Assembly: GCA_964410015.1 (NCBI GenBank)
Contig: CAYPFV010000001.1
Span: 33,024 to 97,023, forward strand
Origin: SKVR01 sp964410015
Lineage (GTDB): Bacteria > Bacteroidota > Bacteroidia > Bacteroidales > UBA7960
Length of the DNA: 64,000 bases
Direction of reading: 5' to 3'
The translations under genes were made by a program, and so were the position numbers. Shown here in pieces: positions 37,938-47,893 of the stretch. The notes beneath the pieces are model-generated. The model ran no database searches, had not been told where the DNA came from, and was given only the letters and a program-made list of their open reading frames with translations. Within the stretch, counting starts at the first letter, position 1. Each line of letters begins with the position of its first letter.

Positions 37938-39704
37938 TTATTCATTCTGTTTTTCAGCAATAACCTTTTCGTCTTCATCATCGACAAACAACATTGTAAT
38001 GGCAGCAATAATAAAAGAAACCCCTCCCAGGATGAGTGCATATATGGCTTCTCCCCCTGCTATGGTGGTTACAAAAAATCCCAGTATACTGGCCGCCATA
38101 ATCTGTGGAATAACAATAAAAAAGTTAAAAATCCCCATATAAGTTCCCATTTTATGAGCAGGCAAGGAACCGGTTAGAATAGCATAAGGCATAGATAATA
38201 TACTTGCCCAGGCCATACCCACACCAAGCATAGAAACAATTATGTATACAGGATTGGATATAAAGTAAATAGAAATAAATCCCAGGGCACCTGCAAGCAA
38301 AGATATCATGTGTGTTATCCGCCGATTCGTAAATTTGGCAAGAACTGGCAGTAAAAAAGCCAAAAGGGCGGCAAAACCATTATAGGCAGAAAAAGAAACT
38401 CCTACCCAATCAGCACCTTCGTTATATTCTTTTTCAATTTCAAGTAAAGCATCCTTTAGTCCATCAGAAACCTCAACTCCTTTGTCTTCTCTGAAAAAAT
38501 TTACTACACGCATACTCACAACCACTTCAGGACTGCCCGATAGTATGCGTTGCTTGTATATTTCAAGCTCTTCATTTATTCTTTCAAGTTCGTTAAACCA
38601 TTCTGCCTGACTTTGCCCATCTAATTGACCAGCAAGTTCAGTCAGTTCCTGAATTTCAGAAGAAGATAATTTCATATCATATATATGACTTGTAACCCCG
38701 GCTGTGGTATATATCCACATAGAAAAAAGAGCAAACCACGAAAAAAACTGCACAACTGCCAGCTGACCCATGGTTTTGGGCATACGAAACAGATCATTGA
38801 GAACTATCACGAAACCACCGGTGGTTTTTTCAGATCGAATAAGAAAACCTGTAAGTAGTTGAATCAAACCAAATAAGGTAATGCCTGCAGTCAATATGTA
38901 TAGTTCGGCCTCGAGTTGAAAGAAATATACGGCCAGAGTAAGCAATATACCACTAAGCATCCATACAGGAGAAGATTTCATAAACTTCTGATAGGGTAAA
39001 AAACCTTCCCGTGACTCCTGCTTTTGTTCCCGATTCCCTTTTTCAGATTTATTGAATTCTTCCAACTCCTCAGGAGAATACTCTTTGGTACGAATAACTG
39101 TCCACAATACAGACAGAAAGAATACTGCTGCTCCAATATAAAAGGAATACTTCACAGACTTAGGTATGTTTTCACCCGCTGCCACATCTGCCACATTCGA
39201 AATTCCTATCCAATTGGTGAGAACATACGGCAATCCGCTGGCTACAAACGCTCCCACTCCAATAAAGAAACTTTGCATGGCAAAACCTTTTGTGCGTTGC
39301 TCAGGAGGAAGCATATCACCTACAAACGCTCTGAAGGGTTCCATCGAAATATTGATAGAGGCATCTAATATCCAGAGCATTCCGGCGGCGATCCATAAAA
39401 ATCCACTGTTGGGCATTATTATTAAAGCCAATGAAGCCAAAACAGCACCAATCATAAAAAACGGACGTCGACGTCCAAAACGATTCCAGGTATTATCACT
39501 TAAATAACCAATAATGGGTTGTATGATCAAACCTGTTACAGGAGCAGCTATCCACAAGATGGGTATGGCTCCCACATCTGCTCCAAGACTCTCAAAAATA
39601 CGACTTACATTGGCATTTTGTAAGGCTAATCCAAACTGGATACCCAAAAATCCAAAACTTATATTCCATATCTGCCAGAAACTTAACCTCGGACGACTTT
39701 TCAT
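37938..39704 (-). CDS. MFS sugar transporter, SLC45/maltose permease-like
   Basis: 588 residues. The N-terminus (SFWQIWNISFGFLGIQFGLALQNANVSRIF) and LSDNTWNRFGRRRPFF follow the bacterial SLC45-like/GPH sugar-proton symporters. About twelve membrane helices are visible. A polar insert of about 90-100 residues (about 345-440, LSSSEIQELTELAGQLDG onwards) sits between two helices of the C-terminal half, making the protein longer than the usual 450-500 residues. Linkage to malQ suggests maltose or maltodextrin uptake. Confidence 0.87.
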   Translation of the reverse strand: MKSRPRLSFWQIWNISFGFLGIQFGLALQNANVSRIFESLGADVGAIPILWIAAPVTGLIIQPIIGYLSDNTWNRFGRRRPFFMIGAVLASLALIIMPNSGFLWIAAGMLWILDASINISMEPFRAFVGDMLPPEQRTKGFAMQSFFIGVGAFVASGLPYVLTNWIGISNVADVAAGENIPKSVKYSFYIGAAVFFLSVLWTVIRTKEYSPEELEEFNKSEKGNREQKQESREGFLPYQKFMKSSPVWMLSGILLTLAVYFFQLEAELYILTAGITLFGLIQLLTGFLIRSEKTTGGFVIVLNDLFRMPKTMGQLAVVQFFSWFALFSMWIYTTAGVTSHIYDMKLSSSEIQELTELAGQLDGQSQAEWFNELERINEELEIYKQRILSGSPEVVVSMRVVNFFREDKGVEVSDGLKDALLEIEKEYNEGADWVGVSFSAYNGFAALLAFLLPVLAKFTNRRITHMISLLAGALGFISIYFISNPVYIIVSMLGVGMAWASILSMPYAILTGSLPAHKMGTYMGIFNFFIVIPQIMAASILGFFVTTIAGGEAIYALILGGVSFIIAAITMLFVDDEDEKVIAEKQNE

Positions 39705-40022
39705 ATTTGTTTTTATAAGTTAATACTTGATTTTATCTACATTGCTGCCTGCTAAATATATAAATGATTTTTTTGATAACATACATCGACTCTTCCAAAA
39801 AAATCCTATTCTGTCTCTTTACCAATTTACAAAAAATGAATCAAACCGAAAATGATTTTAAGAAAAAGGGAAACGATGAAGGATAATTCTCTTCAATTTT
39901 ATTTTTCACGCAAAATAACAAAAAATGTATGAAAGTTTAAGTATTCTGTCAAAAAATACCTGCTGCTTCCATTAGTTGATAAAAATATAATGTGTATCAA
40001 TAAAAAATTCTGCGATCATAAT
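39705..40022. other. AT-rich intergenic region, no gene seen
   Basis: About 318 bp between the MFS gene and the stop of the Omp85-like gene, both minus strand. No repeat, RNA or hairpin terminator that I can support. Confidence 0.4.
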
Positions 40023-41552
40023 CTATATTGGTGCAATTAAATGAAAAAATACACCTATGTTTCCATGTCGAGAAACGGAAAATTCTGTTCTGAAAACTTT
40101 ATCGTAATAAGTTACAAAGTCAATTCCTACGCCAGTTGAACCAAGCATGGTGTTGGAATACGGATTTTGATGGTGAAAAAAATCATCATGCACATATCCG
40201 CCATCAACAAATATATTCATAAAAATGCGATAATGAATCAGTGAGAATTTTTGGTTTTGAAAAAAGGGCATCTGATAAATACGATATGGCACCAAAGCAT
40301 ACTTCAGGTTGGTTTTGGCAACCCAGAAATGTTGGCCATCAATAACAAAGTTTTCATATCCTCTTACTATATCACCCAAAAAACCTAATCCCTGCTGCAA
40401 ATAATATGGTTGATGCCTCCCGGCAGATATTTTGGCATTCAACCCTGAAGCAAAATACCACCGGGATTTTATTTTCCAGTATTTTCTGAACGATGATTCA
40501 ATAGTAGTGAGGTCGACATTGTTTGCAGATAAAATACCCAATCCGTGGCGCCAGAGGCGGAAATCGAAATAATGACCCGTCAGCGGATAATATTTCTGAT
40601 CCCGGTGGTCATTTTTTAATTTGTAATAAATGGAAAAAAAAGTGGGTTGATTGTTTCGATTAGGTGCAAAACCGGGATTTAAATGAACAAGCGAATCATG
40701 AAAACTATATTGGTTATAACGGATAAACCATTCATGGTAAACATGTATTTTATTGCGCATTGTTAAACCAAGCGAAGCAAAAAAATTATTAAGAGCAAAA
40801 TCATTTTGAGGATCAAAAAACAGTCGCTGATTATTACCGGTCAGATAATGGGTACGGTTTTCCTGCCTGTATCCCAGCCATACATTCAAACCCAGGGTTT
40901 GTGAAGCAGTAAGGTAAGGAATCAAATATGAGAATTCAAAATTTTTACTATATCCACCCTGCAGCAAAAAACTCAGCCTTTCCCTTCTGCCCCTGAAATT
41001 ATCCTTTACCAGCAAAAATCCATAATTGGTTTGATTGATCACTGGTTTTTGGATCCATTGATTGAAGTTAACAGAGGTAAGACTAAAAATCGGTGATGGC
41101 CACAGATACCAGCGTTCCACAAACTCAAATTCAACAATAAAGGCATTAGAGAAAGATCCATGCAAAATTGTTGAGTTTACAAAGTTGAATAAAGATGTAT
41201 TTTGAAGGTTTCTTATGCTTTCTTCAAGCAAAATTGGCAACTGACCGGGCGATAGGGTATCTTTTTCAGAAAATTCAATTTCGCGCATGATTATATGATC
41301 ACGAGTCGTTCTATTTCCACGAATAGAAATTGATTCGATAACCACAAGCGAATCAGCCGGCAATTGAGCAATGATATCGGATTTTTCTGAAAAAGCAGCA
41401 TTTGACAGTGCGTAAGCAGGAAAAAACGCTGATGCAAATAAACTTATAAAAATGAAGAAAAAAGAGGAAAAAAATCTCCTGATGGTGAAACCTTTACGAA
41501 TATGATGCAGCGTTTTGCACAAGGTAAGCAGATTTAATATCAAAAAGAACAA
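40023..41552 (-). CDS. Omp85/BamA-family outer membrane protein with a single POTRA-like domain
   Basis: 509 residues. A long basic, hydrophobic N-terminus (signal; about 20-50) is followed by one POTRA-like domain (about 68-150, VVIESISIRGNRTTRDHIIMRE). A 16-strand-type barrel follows with the Omp85 motif DIVRGYENF. Bacteroidota BamA is far larger with several POTRAs, so this is probably an accessory Omp85 (TamA/BamA-like) and not the essential BamA. It starts 13 nt after the CBS-domain gene stop. Confidence 0.85.
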   Translation of the reverse strand: MFFLILNLLTLCKTLHHIRKGFTIRRFFSSFFFIFISLFASAFFPAYALSNAAFSEKSDIIAQLPADSLVVIESISIRGNRTTRDHIIMREIEFSEKDTLSPGQLPILLEESIRNLQNTSLFNFVNSTILHGSFSNAFIVEFEFVERWYLWPSPIFSLTSVNFNQWIQKPVINQTNYGFLLVKDNFRGRRERLSFLLQGGYSKNFEFSYLIPYLTASQTLGLNVWLGYRQENRTHYLTGNNQRLFFDPQNDFALNNFFASLGLTMRNKIHVYHEWFIRYNQYSFHDSLVHLNPGFAPNRNNQPTFFSIYYKLKNDHRDQKYYPLTGHYFDFRLWRHGLGILSANNVDLTTIESSFRKYWKIKSRWYFASGLNAKISAGRHQPYYLQQGLGFLGDIVRGYENFVIDGQHFWVAKTNLKYALVPYRIYQMPFFQNQKFSLIHYRIFMNIFVDGGYVHDDFFHHQNPYSNTMLGSTGVGIDFVTYYDKVFRTEFSVSRHGNIGVFFHLIAPI

Positions 41553-41565
41553 GACTTCACAATGA

Positions 41566-42234
41566 TTAAACCTTTAAATAACTCATTAAACTGTCGAATC
41601 TCTCTTTCAGAAGATCTTCGTAATTGTTTTCTTCAGAGAATGAAGCCACCACATCATATTCATACCGTTGAAAGGTTTGAACTACAGAGGAAACATCAAT
41701 TTTATTGATTTTTAAAGTTACCTCAATGAGGCTATTTCCCTCATTGATAGTTCTTATGCCGGAATGTAAAATTTTAGCATCATTTGACTCCGCGATCCTC
41801 GCAATTTCGTGCAATGAATAATCCACCAGATTCATCTCCAGAACAATGATAGAACCTGGCTGAGATAAAGAACAAAGCTGAGACAATTTTCCGGGCAACT
41901 CCGACACGATAACACTTCCCTTGTATATTTCCTTATCATCCAAAACCGGCAACAGAGAAATGTTGACAGAAGAAAGGATGCGGAATATATCATAAATATG
42001 CTGGGTGGAAAAAATATACGGACGGGCAAATGCATGATGGGAAGAAGAAAGTGGCTGATCTGCATCCTCCATTAAATAGATCTCTTTATCAGAAATCAAA
42101 CCCAGATAACTTTCCTCTGCCACAACAGGCAGATGAGATAATCTCAGTTCTTCCATCCAGCTGAGGGCAACATTTCCTGTATCTGAAGGTTGCAAGGGTA
42201 AAATATCTTCGTTTAATATATCATTTACTATCAT
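41566..42234 (-). CDS. CBS-domain protein (AcuB-like)
   Basis: 222 residues: a CBS pair (about 1-120, with RLSHLPVVAEESYLGLISDKEIY and SVNISLLPVLDDKEIYKGSV) and a C-terminal ACT-like domain (about 125-215). Such proteins sense adenine nucleotides, but the target here is unknown. In many Bacteroidota this gene is divergent from pdxJ, as here, and is followed by nadK. Here the next gene is the Omp85 protein, so nadK is missing from the expected place. Confidence 0.82.
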   Translation of the reverse strand: MIVNDILNEDILPLQPSDTGNVALSWMEELRLSHLPVVAEESYLGLISDKEIYLMEDADQPLSSSHHAFARPYIFSTQHIYDIFRILSSVNISLLPVLDDKEIYKGSVIVSELPGKLSQLCSLSQPGSIIVLEMNLVDYSLHEIARIAESNDAKILHSGIRTINEGNSLIEVTLKINKIDVSSVVQTFQRYEYDVVASFSEENNYEDLLKERFDSLMSYLKV

Positions 42235-42330
42235 AATGGATCATTATCAAAAAAAAATATATAGATTTTCAAATCAATCAAATTTCGGAATTATTCGTTA
42301 TATATTTTTAGTTTTGTAAAAATATAACTG

Positions 42331-43044
42331 ATGACTCGTTTAAGCGTAAATATAAACAAAATTGCAACAATACGCAATGCCAGGGGCGGTAATATTCCTG
42401 ATTTATTAAAAGTTGCTAAAGATTGCGAGAAATTTGGCGCGCAGGGAATTACCGTTCATCCCCGGCCAGATGAAAGACACATCACCAGAAAAGATGTTTT
42501 TGACCTAAAGCCTCTTATCCAGACAGAATTTAACATAGAAGGTTATCCCTCTGAAAACTTTTTAACCCTGGTAAAAAATATTCTCCCCACACAGGTTACC
42601 CTTGTACCCGATCCTCCTGAGGCTATCACCTCAAATGCCGGATGGGATACCAAAAAATATTTCCATTTTCTTTCCGACGTAATTGCCCAACTACATGATT
42701 TCAATATTCGTACCTCCATATTTATTGGCACTGATGAAGAATTTATTTATAAAGCAGCAGAAATAAAAACTGACAGGATCGAATTATATACCGAACCTTA
42801 CGCTTCAAATTTTTATCGGAATAAAGAAAAAGCAGTTGCACCTTTTAAAAAAGCTGCCATTGCTGCCAAAGAATCTGGATTGGGTTTAAATGCCGGACAT
42901 GATCTGAACCTGGACAATTTAAAATACTTTTGCACACATATCCCTGATTTACTGGAAGTTTCTATCGGTCATGCTCTCGTGTGTGATGCGCTTTATTTCG
43001 GTTTGGAAAATACCATTCAAATGTATTTACAACAATTAAAGTAA
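42331..43044 (+). CDS. pdxJ: Pyridoxine 5'-phosphate synthase
   Basis: 237 residues, standard PdxJ size. MTRLSVNINKIATIRNARGG, GITVHPRPDERHI, TLVPDPPEAITSNAGWD, DRIELYTEPYA and GLGLNAGHDLNLDNL are conserved active-site segments. It condenses 1-deoxyxylulose 5-phosphate with 3-amino-2-oxopropyl phosphate to form PNP, the vitamin B6 precursor. TAGTTTTG at 42309-42316 is a likely -7 element. It is followed 3 nt later by the hydrolase gene. Confidence 0.96.
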   Translation: MTRLSVNINKIATIRNARGGNIPDLLKVAKDCEKFGAQGITVHPRPDERHITRKDVFDLKPLIQTEFNIEGYPSENFLTLVKNILPTQVTLVPDPPEAITSNAGWDTKKYFHFLSDVIAQLHDFNIRTSIFIGTDEEFIYKAAEIKTDRIELYTEPYASNFYRNKEKAVAPFKKAAIAAKESGLGLNAGHDLNLDNLKYFCTHIPDLLEVSIGHALVCDALYFGLENTIQMYLQQLK

Positions 43045-43047
43045 AAC

Positions 43048-43854
43048 ATGGAACTCAATTACCAACAATTTGGAAAAGGTAAGCCACTGATCATCCTGCA
43101 TGGATTATTCGGTATGTCAGACAATTGGATCAGCCTTGCCAGAAAGTTATCGGAAAAATACTCAGTTTATGTACTGGACCAAAGAAACCATGGACGTTCC
43201 GGACATCACCGGGTTTTTAATTATGCAGCGATGGTAGAAGACTTGCTGGAGTTTATTGAAAACCATCAATTACCTCCGGTATATCTTTTGGGGCATAGCA
43301 TGGGCGGCAAAACCGCTATGCAATTTTCTTTTGACTATCCCGATAAGGTATCAAAACTGATAGTGGCAGATATGAGCCCGGATGCATACAATCACAAGCA
43401 TTACAAACTTATTGAAGCTATGCTTGAAATAGATCTTGAACGATATAACTCCAGAGCGCAAATTCAGCAAGCCTTGAGTACAAAAATACCTGACATCAGA
43501 ATAAGGCAATTTCTTATGAAAAATTTATATTGGAAAGACCGCAGTTCTCTTGGATGGAAAGCAAACCTTTCTGTGATTAATGAAAACCTGCCCGAAATAT
43601 TCAAAGCTCTTAATAATCCGGTGCCTTTCGAAAAACCTGCTCTTTTTCTCAAAGGATCCCTAAGTAACTATATTACTGAAAAACATATACCCCGCATTCA
43701 TCAACTTTTTGCTAATGCTAAAATTAAAACCATCGATGGGGCATCTCATTGGTTACATGCAGAAAAACCAAAAGAATTTCTGGAATTTGTAATGGAATTT
43801 CTTCAAAATGAACCGAGCCATGACAATACTATTGACACACACACGGATGATTAG
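43048..43854 (+). CDS. Alpha/beta hydrolase, YbfF-type esterase, with repeat-derived C-terminus
   Basis: 268 residues. LHGLFGMSDNW (oxyanion loop), LDQRNHGRSGH and the nucleophile elbow GHSMGG (Ser near 98) are typical of YbfF-like acyl-CoA/short-chain esterases. GASHWLHAEKP carries the catalytic His. The last 15 codons (NEPSHDNTIDTHTDD) are read from repeat family 1 copy B, which starts at 43809, so the natural end was probably near EFLQ. It is co-directional with pdxJ, 3 nt after its stop. Confidence 0.88.
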   Translation: MELNYQQFGKGKPLIILHGLFGMSDNWISLARKLSEKYSVYVLDQRNHGRSGHHRVFNYAAMVEDLLEFIENHQLPPVYLLGHSMGGKTAMQFSFDYPDKVSKLIVADMSPDAYNHKHYKLIEAMLEIDLERYNSRAQIQQALSTKIPDIRIRQFLMKNLYWKDRSSLGWKANLSVINENLPEIFKALNNPVPFEKPALFLKGSLSNYITEKHIPRIHQLFANAKIKTIDGASHWLHAEKPKEFLEFVMEFLQNEPSHDNTIDTHTDD

Positions 43855-43936
43855 ATTTCGCAACAAAGAGAAAATTACAAAACCAGTGTTTTGGCGAGCT
43901 CCATCTGACCTATATAATCAAATTATAAACAGATAA
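43809..43936 (+). repeat. Repeat family 1, copy B, overlapping the hydrolase gene end
   Basis: It runs ATGAACCGAGCCATGACA, TTGACACACACACGGATGAT, TTTTGGCGAGCTCCATCTG, ATAATCAAATTATAAACAG. Its first 46 bases are translated as the C-terminus of the hydrolase; the rest is non-coding. Confidence 0.88.
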
Positions 43937-44043
43937 ACAATAATTACATGAAACCGATCGGTCGAATGCTTTAATCTATCAGCATTTGTAACCCTGTTTC
44001 GGTTTATTTTACTAATATTCAACTCATTATCAAAACAAAACTT

Positions 44044-46086
44044 ATGGAAAAAATCAAAACAATTGTCATTTATTTGTATCTTGGCATATTTATTTCTACA
44101 GCATATGCACAAGAAAAAGAAAATTTTACCGCCACAAAAATGTGGGAGATGGAAAGAATTGGGTCTCCGGAAGTTTCACCTGATGGCAAATGGGTGGTAT
44201 TCACTGTTACAACCTATGATGTCGGGAGTAATTCCTCCAAAACCAACCTGCACCTGCTCAACCTCGAGAACGACTCAGAGAGACAAATAACTTTCTCAGG
44301 AAAGGATGGGAACCCTGTATGGAGCCCGGATGGAAAAAAGATTGCCTTTGTTTCAGGCCGGGATCAACAACCCGGACAAATTTATATCCTGGATTTGGAA
44401 ATGGGTGGAGAAGCAAAGCAAATTACTGAACTACCCGTTAGTACCTTCTCTCTTCAATGGTTTCCGGATGGAAAAAAAATTGCTTTTGGTGCTAATATTC
44501 TGCCTGAATATAATGGCGATTTCGAAAAACTGGACTCACTTATAAAAGAAAAAAAAGAAAGCAAAATATCCGCCAAAGCCACCGAAAATACCATGTACAG
44601 ATTTTGGGATAAATGGCTGACCGATGGATACCTGCCCACTTTGTTTTCAGTTGATATAAACTCAAACGAAGTGGTTGACCTGTTGCCTGGCGATTATAAC
44701 TACTTTGGTATGATGGGTGGGGTTTCCTATGACATTTCTCCGGATGGACAACAAATTGCCCTGTCGAGAAACACTTCTCCACCTCCTTATGATAAACTCA
44801 ATTACGACATATTATTGGTGAAAACCGATGGTAGTGGCGAAACAACAAATATTACATCCCAAAACGAAGCAACCGATGCCAATCCACTTTTTAGCCCTGA
44901 TGGGAAATTCCTGATTTATGGAAAACAAAATATCTTTCATTTTTATGCGGATAAAATGGTAATGGTTCGCTACGATCTGGAAAAGAACACCTCTGAGGAG
45001 ATCAGCCAAAACATCGATCTTTCAGCAGGTGACTGGATATTGACCCCAGATGGGAAAACAGTTTTCTTTACAGCAGAATACAAAGCGCAGAATTCAGTTT
45101 TTAAAATGCCATCAGAAGGGGGAGAACATCAGCTGGTATTTGAACCCGGCAGTAACGGAAACCTTCACCTGGCAGGAAACAACAAACAAAACCTTCTTTT
45201 TACCCATCATAACCTAAATAAACCGGCGGAGATATTTACAACTAACCTCAACGGTGAAAATCTGAAACAAAGAACCCGATTTAACGATGAAAGATTGAAT
45301 AAAACAAAAATAGGAAAAGTTGAAAATGTTACTTATAAGGGCGCTAATAATGCTGACGTACAGATGTTTATAGTTTATCCACCCGACTTTGACGAATCGA
45401 AAAAATACCCACTCGTGTTGATGATTCATGGAGGACCTCATGGTGTTTTTGGTGATACCTGGCACTACCGCTGGAATGCACATCTTTTTGCCGAACCCGG
45501 ATATGTGGTGGCAATGCCCAACTTCCATGGTTCTACAAGTTTCGGACAGGATTTTGCCATTTCCATACATGGTGAACACGCCAACCAACCTTTCGAAGAT
45601 ATTATGAATGCCACAGATTATATGATTGAAAAAGACTATATTGATGAAACGCGCATGGCTGCCACAGGAGGAAGCTATGGGGGATATATGGTTAGCTGGA
45701 TTGCCGGACAGACCGACAGATATGCTGCGCTGGTAAATCATGCTGGTGTATACGATCTGCACCTCCAGTTTGCCTCAGATTATGGCGCTAACAGGGGCTA
45801 CCAATACGGGGGCACTCCATGGGAAAATTATGATGTCCTCAACTCTCAAAACCCATCGCAGTTTGCTGCCAATTTTAAAACACCCATGCTTGTCATACAT
45901 GGAGAACTGGATTATCGGGTACCAGTGGCGCAAGGGTTGCTCGTTTATGGCATTTACAAAGCAAGAGGACTTGATGCACGCCTGGTATATTACCCCGATG
46001 AAAATCACTGGATTTTACAACCTCAAAACTCTATCTACTGGTATGAGGAACTTCATAATTGGCTGGAAAGATATTTAAAACCATGA
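44044..46086 (+). CDS. Secreted S9 family peptidase (prolyl oligopeptidase/DPP-like)
   Basis: 680 residues with a signal peptide (about 1-22, ending AYAQ). Residues about 40-400 form a beta-propeller with TolB/WD-like repeats (SPDGKWVVF, SPDGKKIAFVSG, SPDGQQIALS). The C-terminal catalytic domain has GGSYGGYM with Ser544, HGELDYRVP with the Asp, and DENHW with the His. S9 enzymes in the periplasm of Bacteroidota release dipeptides from peptides. The acylaminoacyl-peptidase/DPP subgroup is likely but not settled. Confidence 0.93.
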   Translation: MEKIKTIVIYLYLGIFISTAYAQEKENFTATKMWEMERIGSPEVSPDGKWVVFTVTTYDVGSNSSKTNLHLLNLENDSERQITFSGKDGNPVWSPDGKKIAFVSGRDQQPGQIYILDLEMGGEAKQITELPVSTFSLQWFPDGKKIAFGANILPEYNGDFEKLDSLIKEKKESKISAKATENTMYRFWDKWLTDGYLPTLFSVDINSNEVVDLLPGDYNYFGMMGGVSYDISPDGQQIALSRNTSPPPYDKLNYDILLVKTDGSGETTNITSQNEATDANPLFSPDGKFLIYGKQNIFHFYADKMVMVRYDLEKNTSEEISQNIDLSAGDWILTPDGKTVFFTAEYKAQNSVFKMPSEGGEHQLVFEPGSNGNLHLAGNNKQNLLFTHHNLNKPAEIFTTNLNGENLKQRTRFNDERLNKTKIGKVENVTYKGANNADVQMFIVYPPDFDESKKYPLVLMIHGGPHGVFGDTWHYRWNAHLFAEPGYVVAMPNFHGSTSFGQDFAISIHGEHANQPFEDIMNATDYMIEKDYIDETRMAATGGSYGGYMVSWIAGQTDRYAALVNHAGVYDLHLQFASDYGANRGYQYGGTPWENYDVLNSQNPSQFAANFKTPMLVIHGELDYRVPVAQGLLVYGIYKARGLDARLVYYPDENHWILQPQNSIYWYEELHNWLERYLKP

Positions 46087-46113
46087 TAGTGAAACCAATA
46101 CCGCAATCATAAG

Positions 46114-46150
46114 GTGGGCAAAAATCAAATAACATCTTAGGTCTGCCCAC
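46114..46150. other. Stem-loop between S9 peptidase and glutamine synthetase genes
   Basis: GTGGGCA pairs with TGCCCAC over a 23-nt loop, without a T-run. It precedes the strong terminator at 46175 and may add RNA stability. Confidence 0.4.
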
Positions 46151-46174
46151 TCCATCCTAAAAAAGTGAAACCGT

Positions 46175-46224
46175 AAAAAAAGGTGCAAAACCGACAAATC
46201 GTGAATCGGATTTTGCACCTTTTT
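46175..46224. terminator. Bidirectional intrinsic terminator between S9 peptidase and glutamine synthetase
   Basis: AAAAAGGTGCAAAA pairs with TTTTGCACCTTTTT, extended by CCGA/TCGG inside, with A- and T-runs at the ends. It sits between convergent genes. Confidence 0.87.
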
Positions 46225-46351
46225 ATATTTCATTAAATGGATATATAATCATTATAAAAGATTGGAGTAAACAGCAAATGACATGAACAAAATAACCGAA
46301 AATTCACTCATAAAGAATAGTCGGATAAATTTTTCCTCCATACCATTGCAT

Positions 46352-47857
46352 TTACCCACAGTGCAGGAATCTCTGTACCAGTTTCATGGTTTCTTCACGG
46401 TTGGGGGCAATTTGTTCTCGCAAATGCTCATCGTTGTAGCCAATCAATTTGTTGGCAATTCCCTCCAGCAAACTATCGGTGAAAACTTCATACTTTTTAA
46501 AAATATCTGATCGTTTCAGCAAATAGTCTGCTGCTTGCTTACAAGAGTAGGGCAACTGATCGAGTTCCTGCTGGCGACGCTTATGCTTTTCGTCAAAAAT
46601 ATTGATATCAACAAAGGTTTTCTGTGCAAAATCCAGGGCATTTTCCATTTCAAGACCATGCCTGGCACCTACGCACAATCCGGCAATCAGCAGGTATACA
46701 TCTGCTGATCCGTCAGGACAACGAAATTCAAAGGTAGATTTATGACTAAAATCAGTTTCGGCAGGAATTTCTAAAGGATTGGCATGTGCCACCATATCAC
46801 CAGTGCCTACCCACCCCAAAGGAACCCGGATAAGTGCGGAACGGTTTCTTTCGCCCCAGCAAACATTGGTGGGTGCTTCCTGGTGGGGTACCAACCTGAA
46901 ATAACTGGTAGGGATCGTATTTCCAAAAGCAGACAAAGCGGGTGATATATCCAGAATACCTGCTATTACTTTTTTAGCAATGTCGCTCAACTGCCCGTTC
47001 TCGAGGGTTACATTTTGCCCGTTTTTCACCGGTCGCATATGGATGTGAAATCCACTTCCGGCTTTTCCGGCTGTTATTTTTGGTGCAAAACTCACCGTAA
47101 CGCCATATTTATTTCCCACCTCACGCAATATCCATTTAGCAATAATCAATTGATTGGCAGCATCTTCTACATTTGTGGGCAAAAATTCAATCTCATTTTG
47201 CTCGTATTCGTGGTGTTCATCCTTAAAATTACCTACCTCCGAATGCCCATATTTTAACTGAGCGCCCGTTTGCGCCATGGCAGCCATAGCATCTATGCGC
47301 AATCTCTCCCATTTTACAAAAGGTGAAGATTCATGATATCCACGCTGGTCTGTAGCAACATAGCGTTCATTTTTATCACTTATCACATAATATTCTATCT
47401 CTCCCATTACCTGCAATTCGTATCCTGTTTTTTCCACCAATGCCTGATGTGCTTTGCGCATGATATTATCAGGGGCGCTCGCCAGTGGTTGTCCGTCTTT
47501 GTCGTAATAGGTACAAAGTATATCCAGGGAAGGTATTTCTGAAAAAGGATTTAAAAATGCCGTTTTGAATCGTGGTACTACATAAAGATCACTGGAACCG
47601 GCCTCAAGAAAATTAAACAAACTACTTCCATCTACCCGCTCACCCGAATGAAGGATGTTTTCAAGATGATTGCGGCTCTGAATAACGAAATTGAGTGTTT
47701 TTAGTCTGCCATCTCCACCTACATAACGAAAATTGATCATTTTTATGTCATTATTTTCTATATAATTAATAATGTCATTTTTGGTAAAGGTTTCGGAGGG
47801 TTTTTGCAGATACCGGACTAAAGGGTTAGGGTTTAAATTATAAGAATTTGTAAGCAT
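46352..47857 (-). CDS. glnA: Glutamine synthetase family protein (type I-like)
   Basis: 501 residues from the ATG at 47857 (MLTNSYNLNPNPLVRYLQ); the frame is open 22 codons further but a TATCTTTG element at 47894-47901 (minus) lies inside that stretch. The beta-grasp domain is followed by the catalytic domain with GEIEYYVIS, EYEQNEIEFLP, GSGFHIHMRP and NRSALIRVPLG. These are the Glu, His and Arg segments binding metal, glutamate and ATP. It condenses glutamate and ammonia. The short GSI form lacks an obvious adenylylation loop. A gamma-glutamylation homolog is a less likely alternative. Confidence 0.88.
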   Translation of the reverse strand: MLTNSYNLNPNPLVRYLQKPSETFTKNDIINYIENNDIKMINFRYVGGDGRLKTLNFVIQSRNHLENILHSGERVDGSSLFNFLEAGSSDLYVVPRFKTAFLNPFSEIPSLDILCTYYDKDGQPLASAPDNIMRKAHQALVEKTGYELQVMGEIEYYVISDKNERYVATDQRGYHESSPFVKWERLRIDAMAAMAQTGAQLKYGHSEVGNFKDEHHEYEQNEIEFLPTNVEDAANQLIIAKWILREVGNKYGVTVSFAPKITAGKAGSGFHIHMRPVKNGQNVTLENGQLSDIAKKVIAGILDISPALSAFGNTIPTSYFRLVPHQEAPTNVCWGERNRSALIRVPLGWVGTGDMVAHANPLEIPAETDFSHKSTFEFRCPDGSADVYLLIAGLCVGARHGLEMENALDFAQKTFVDINIFDEKHKRRQQELDQLPYSCKQAADYLLKRSDIFKKYEVFTDSLLEGIANKLIGYNDEHLREQIAPNREETMKLVQRFLHCG

Positions 47858-47893
47858 GTGTAAGGGTCTTTTTGTTTTGAAATTTAGCGCCCC

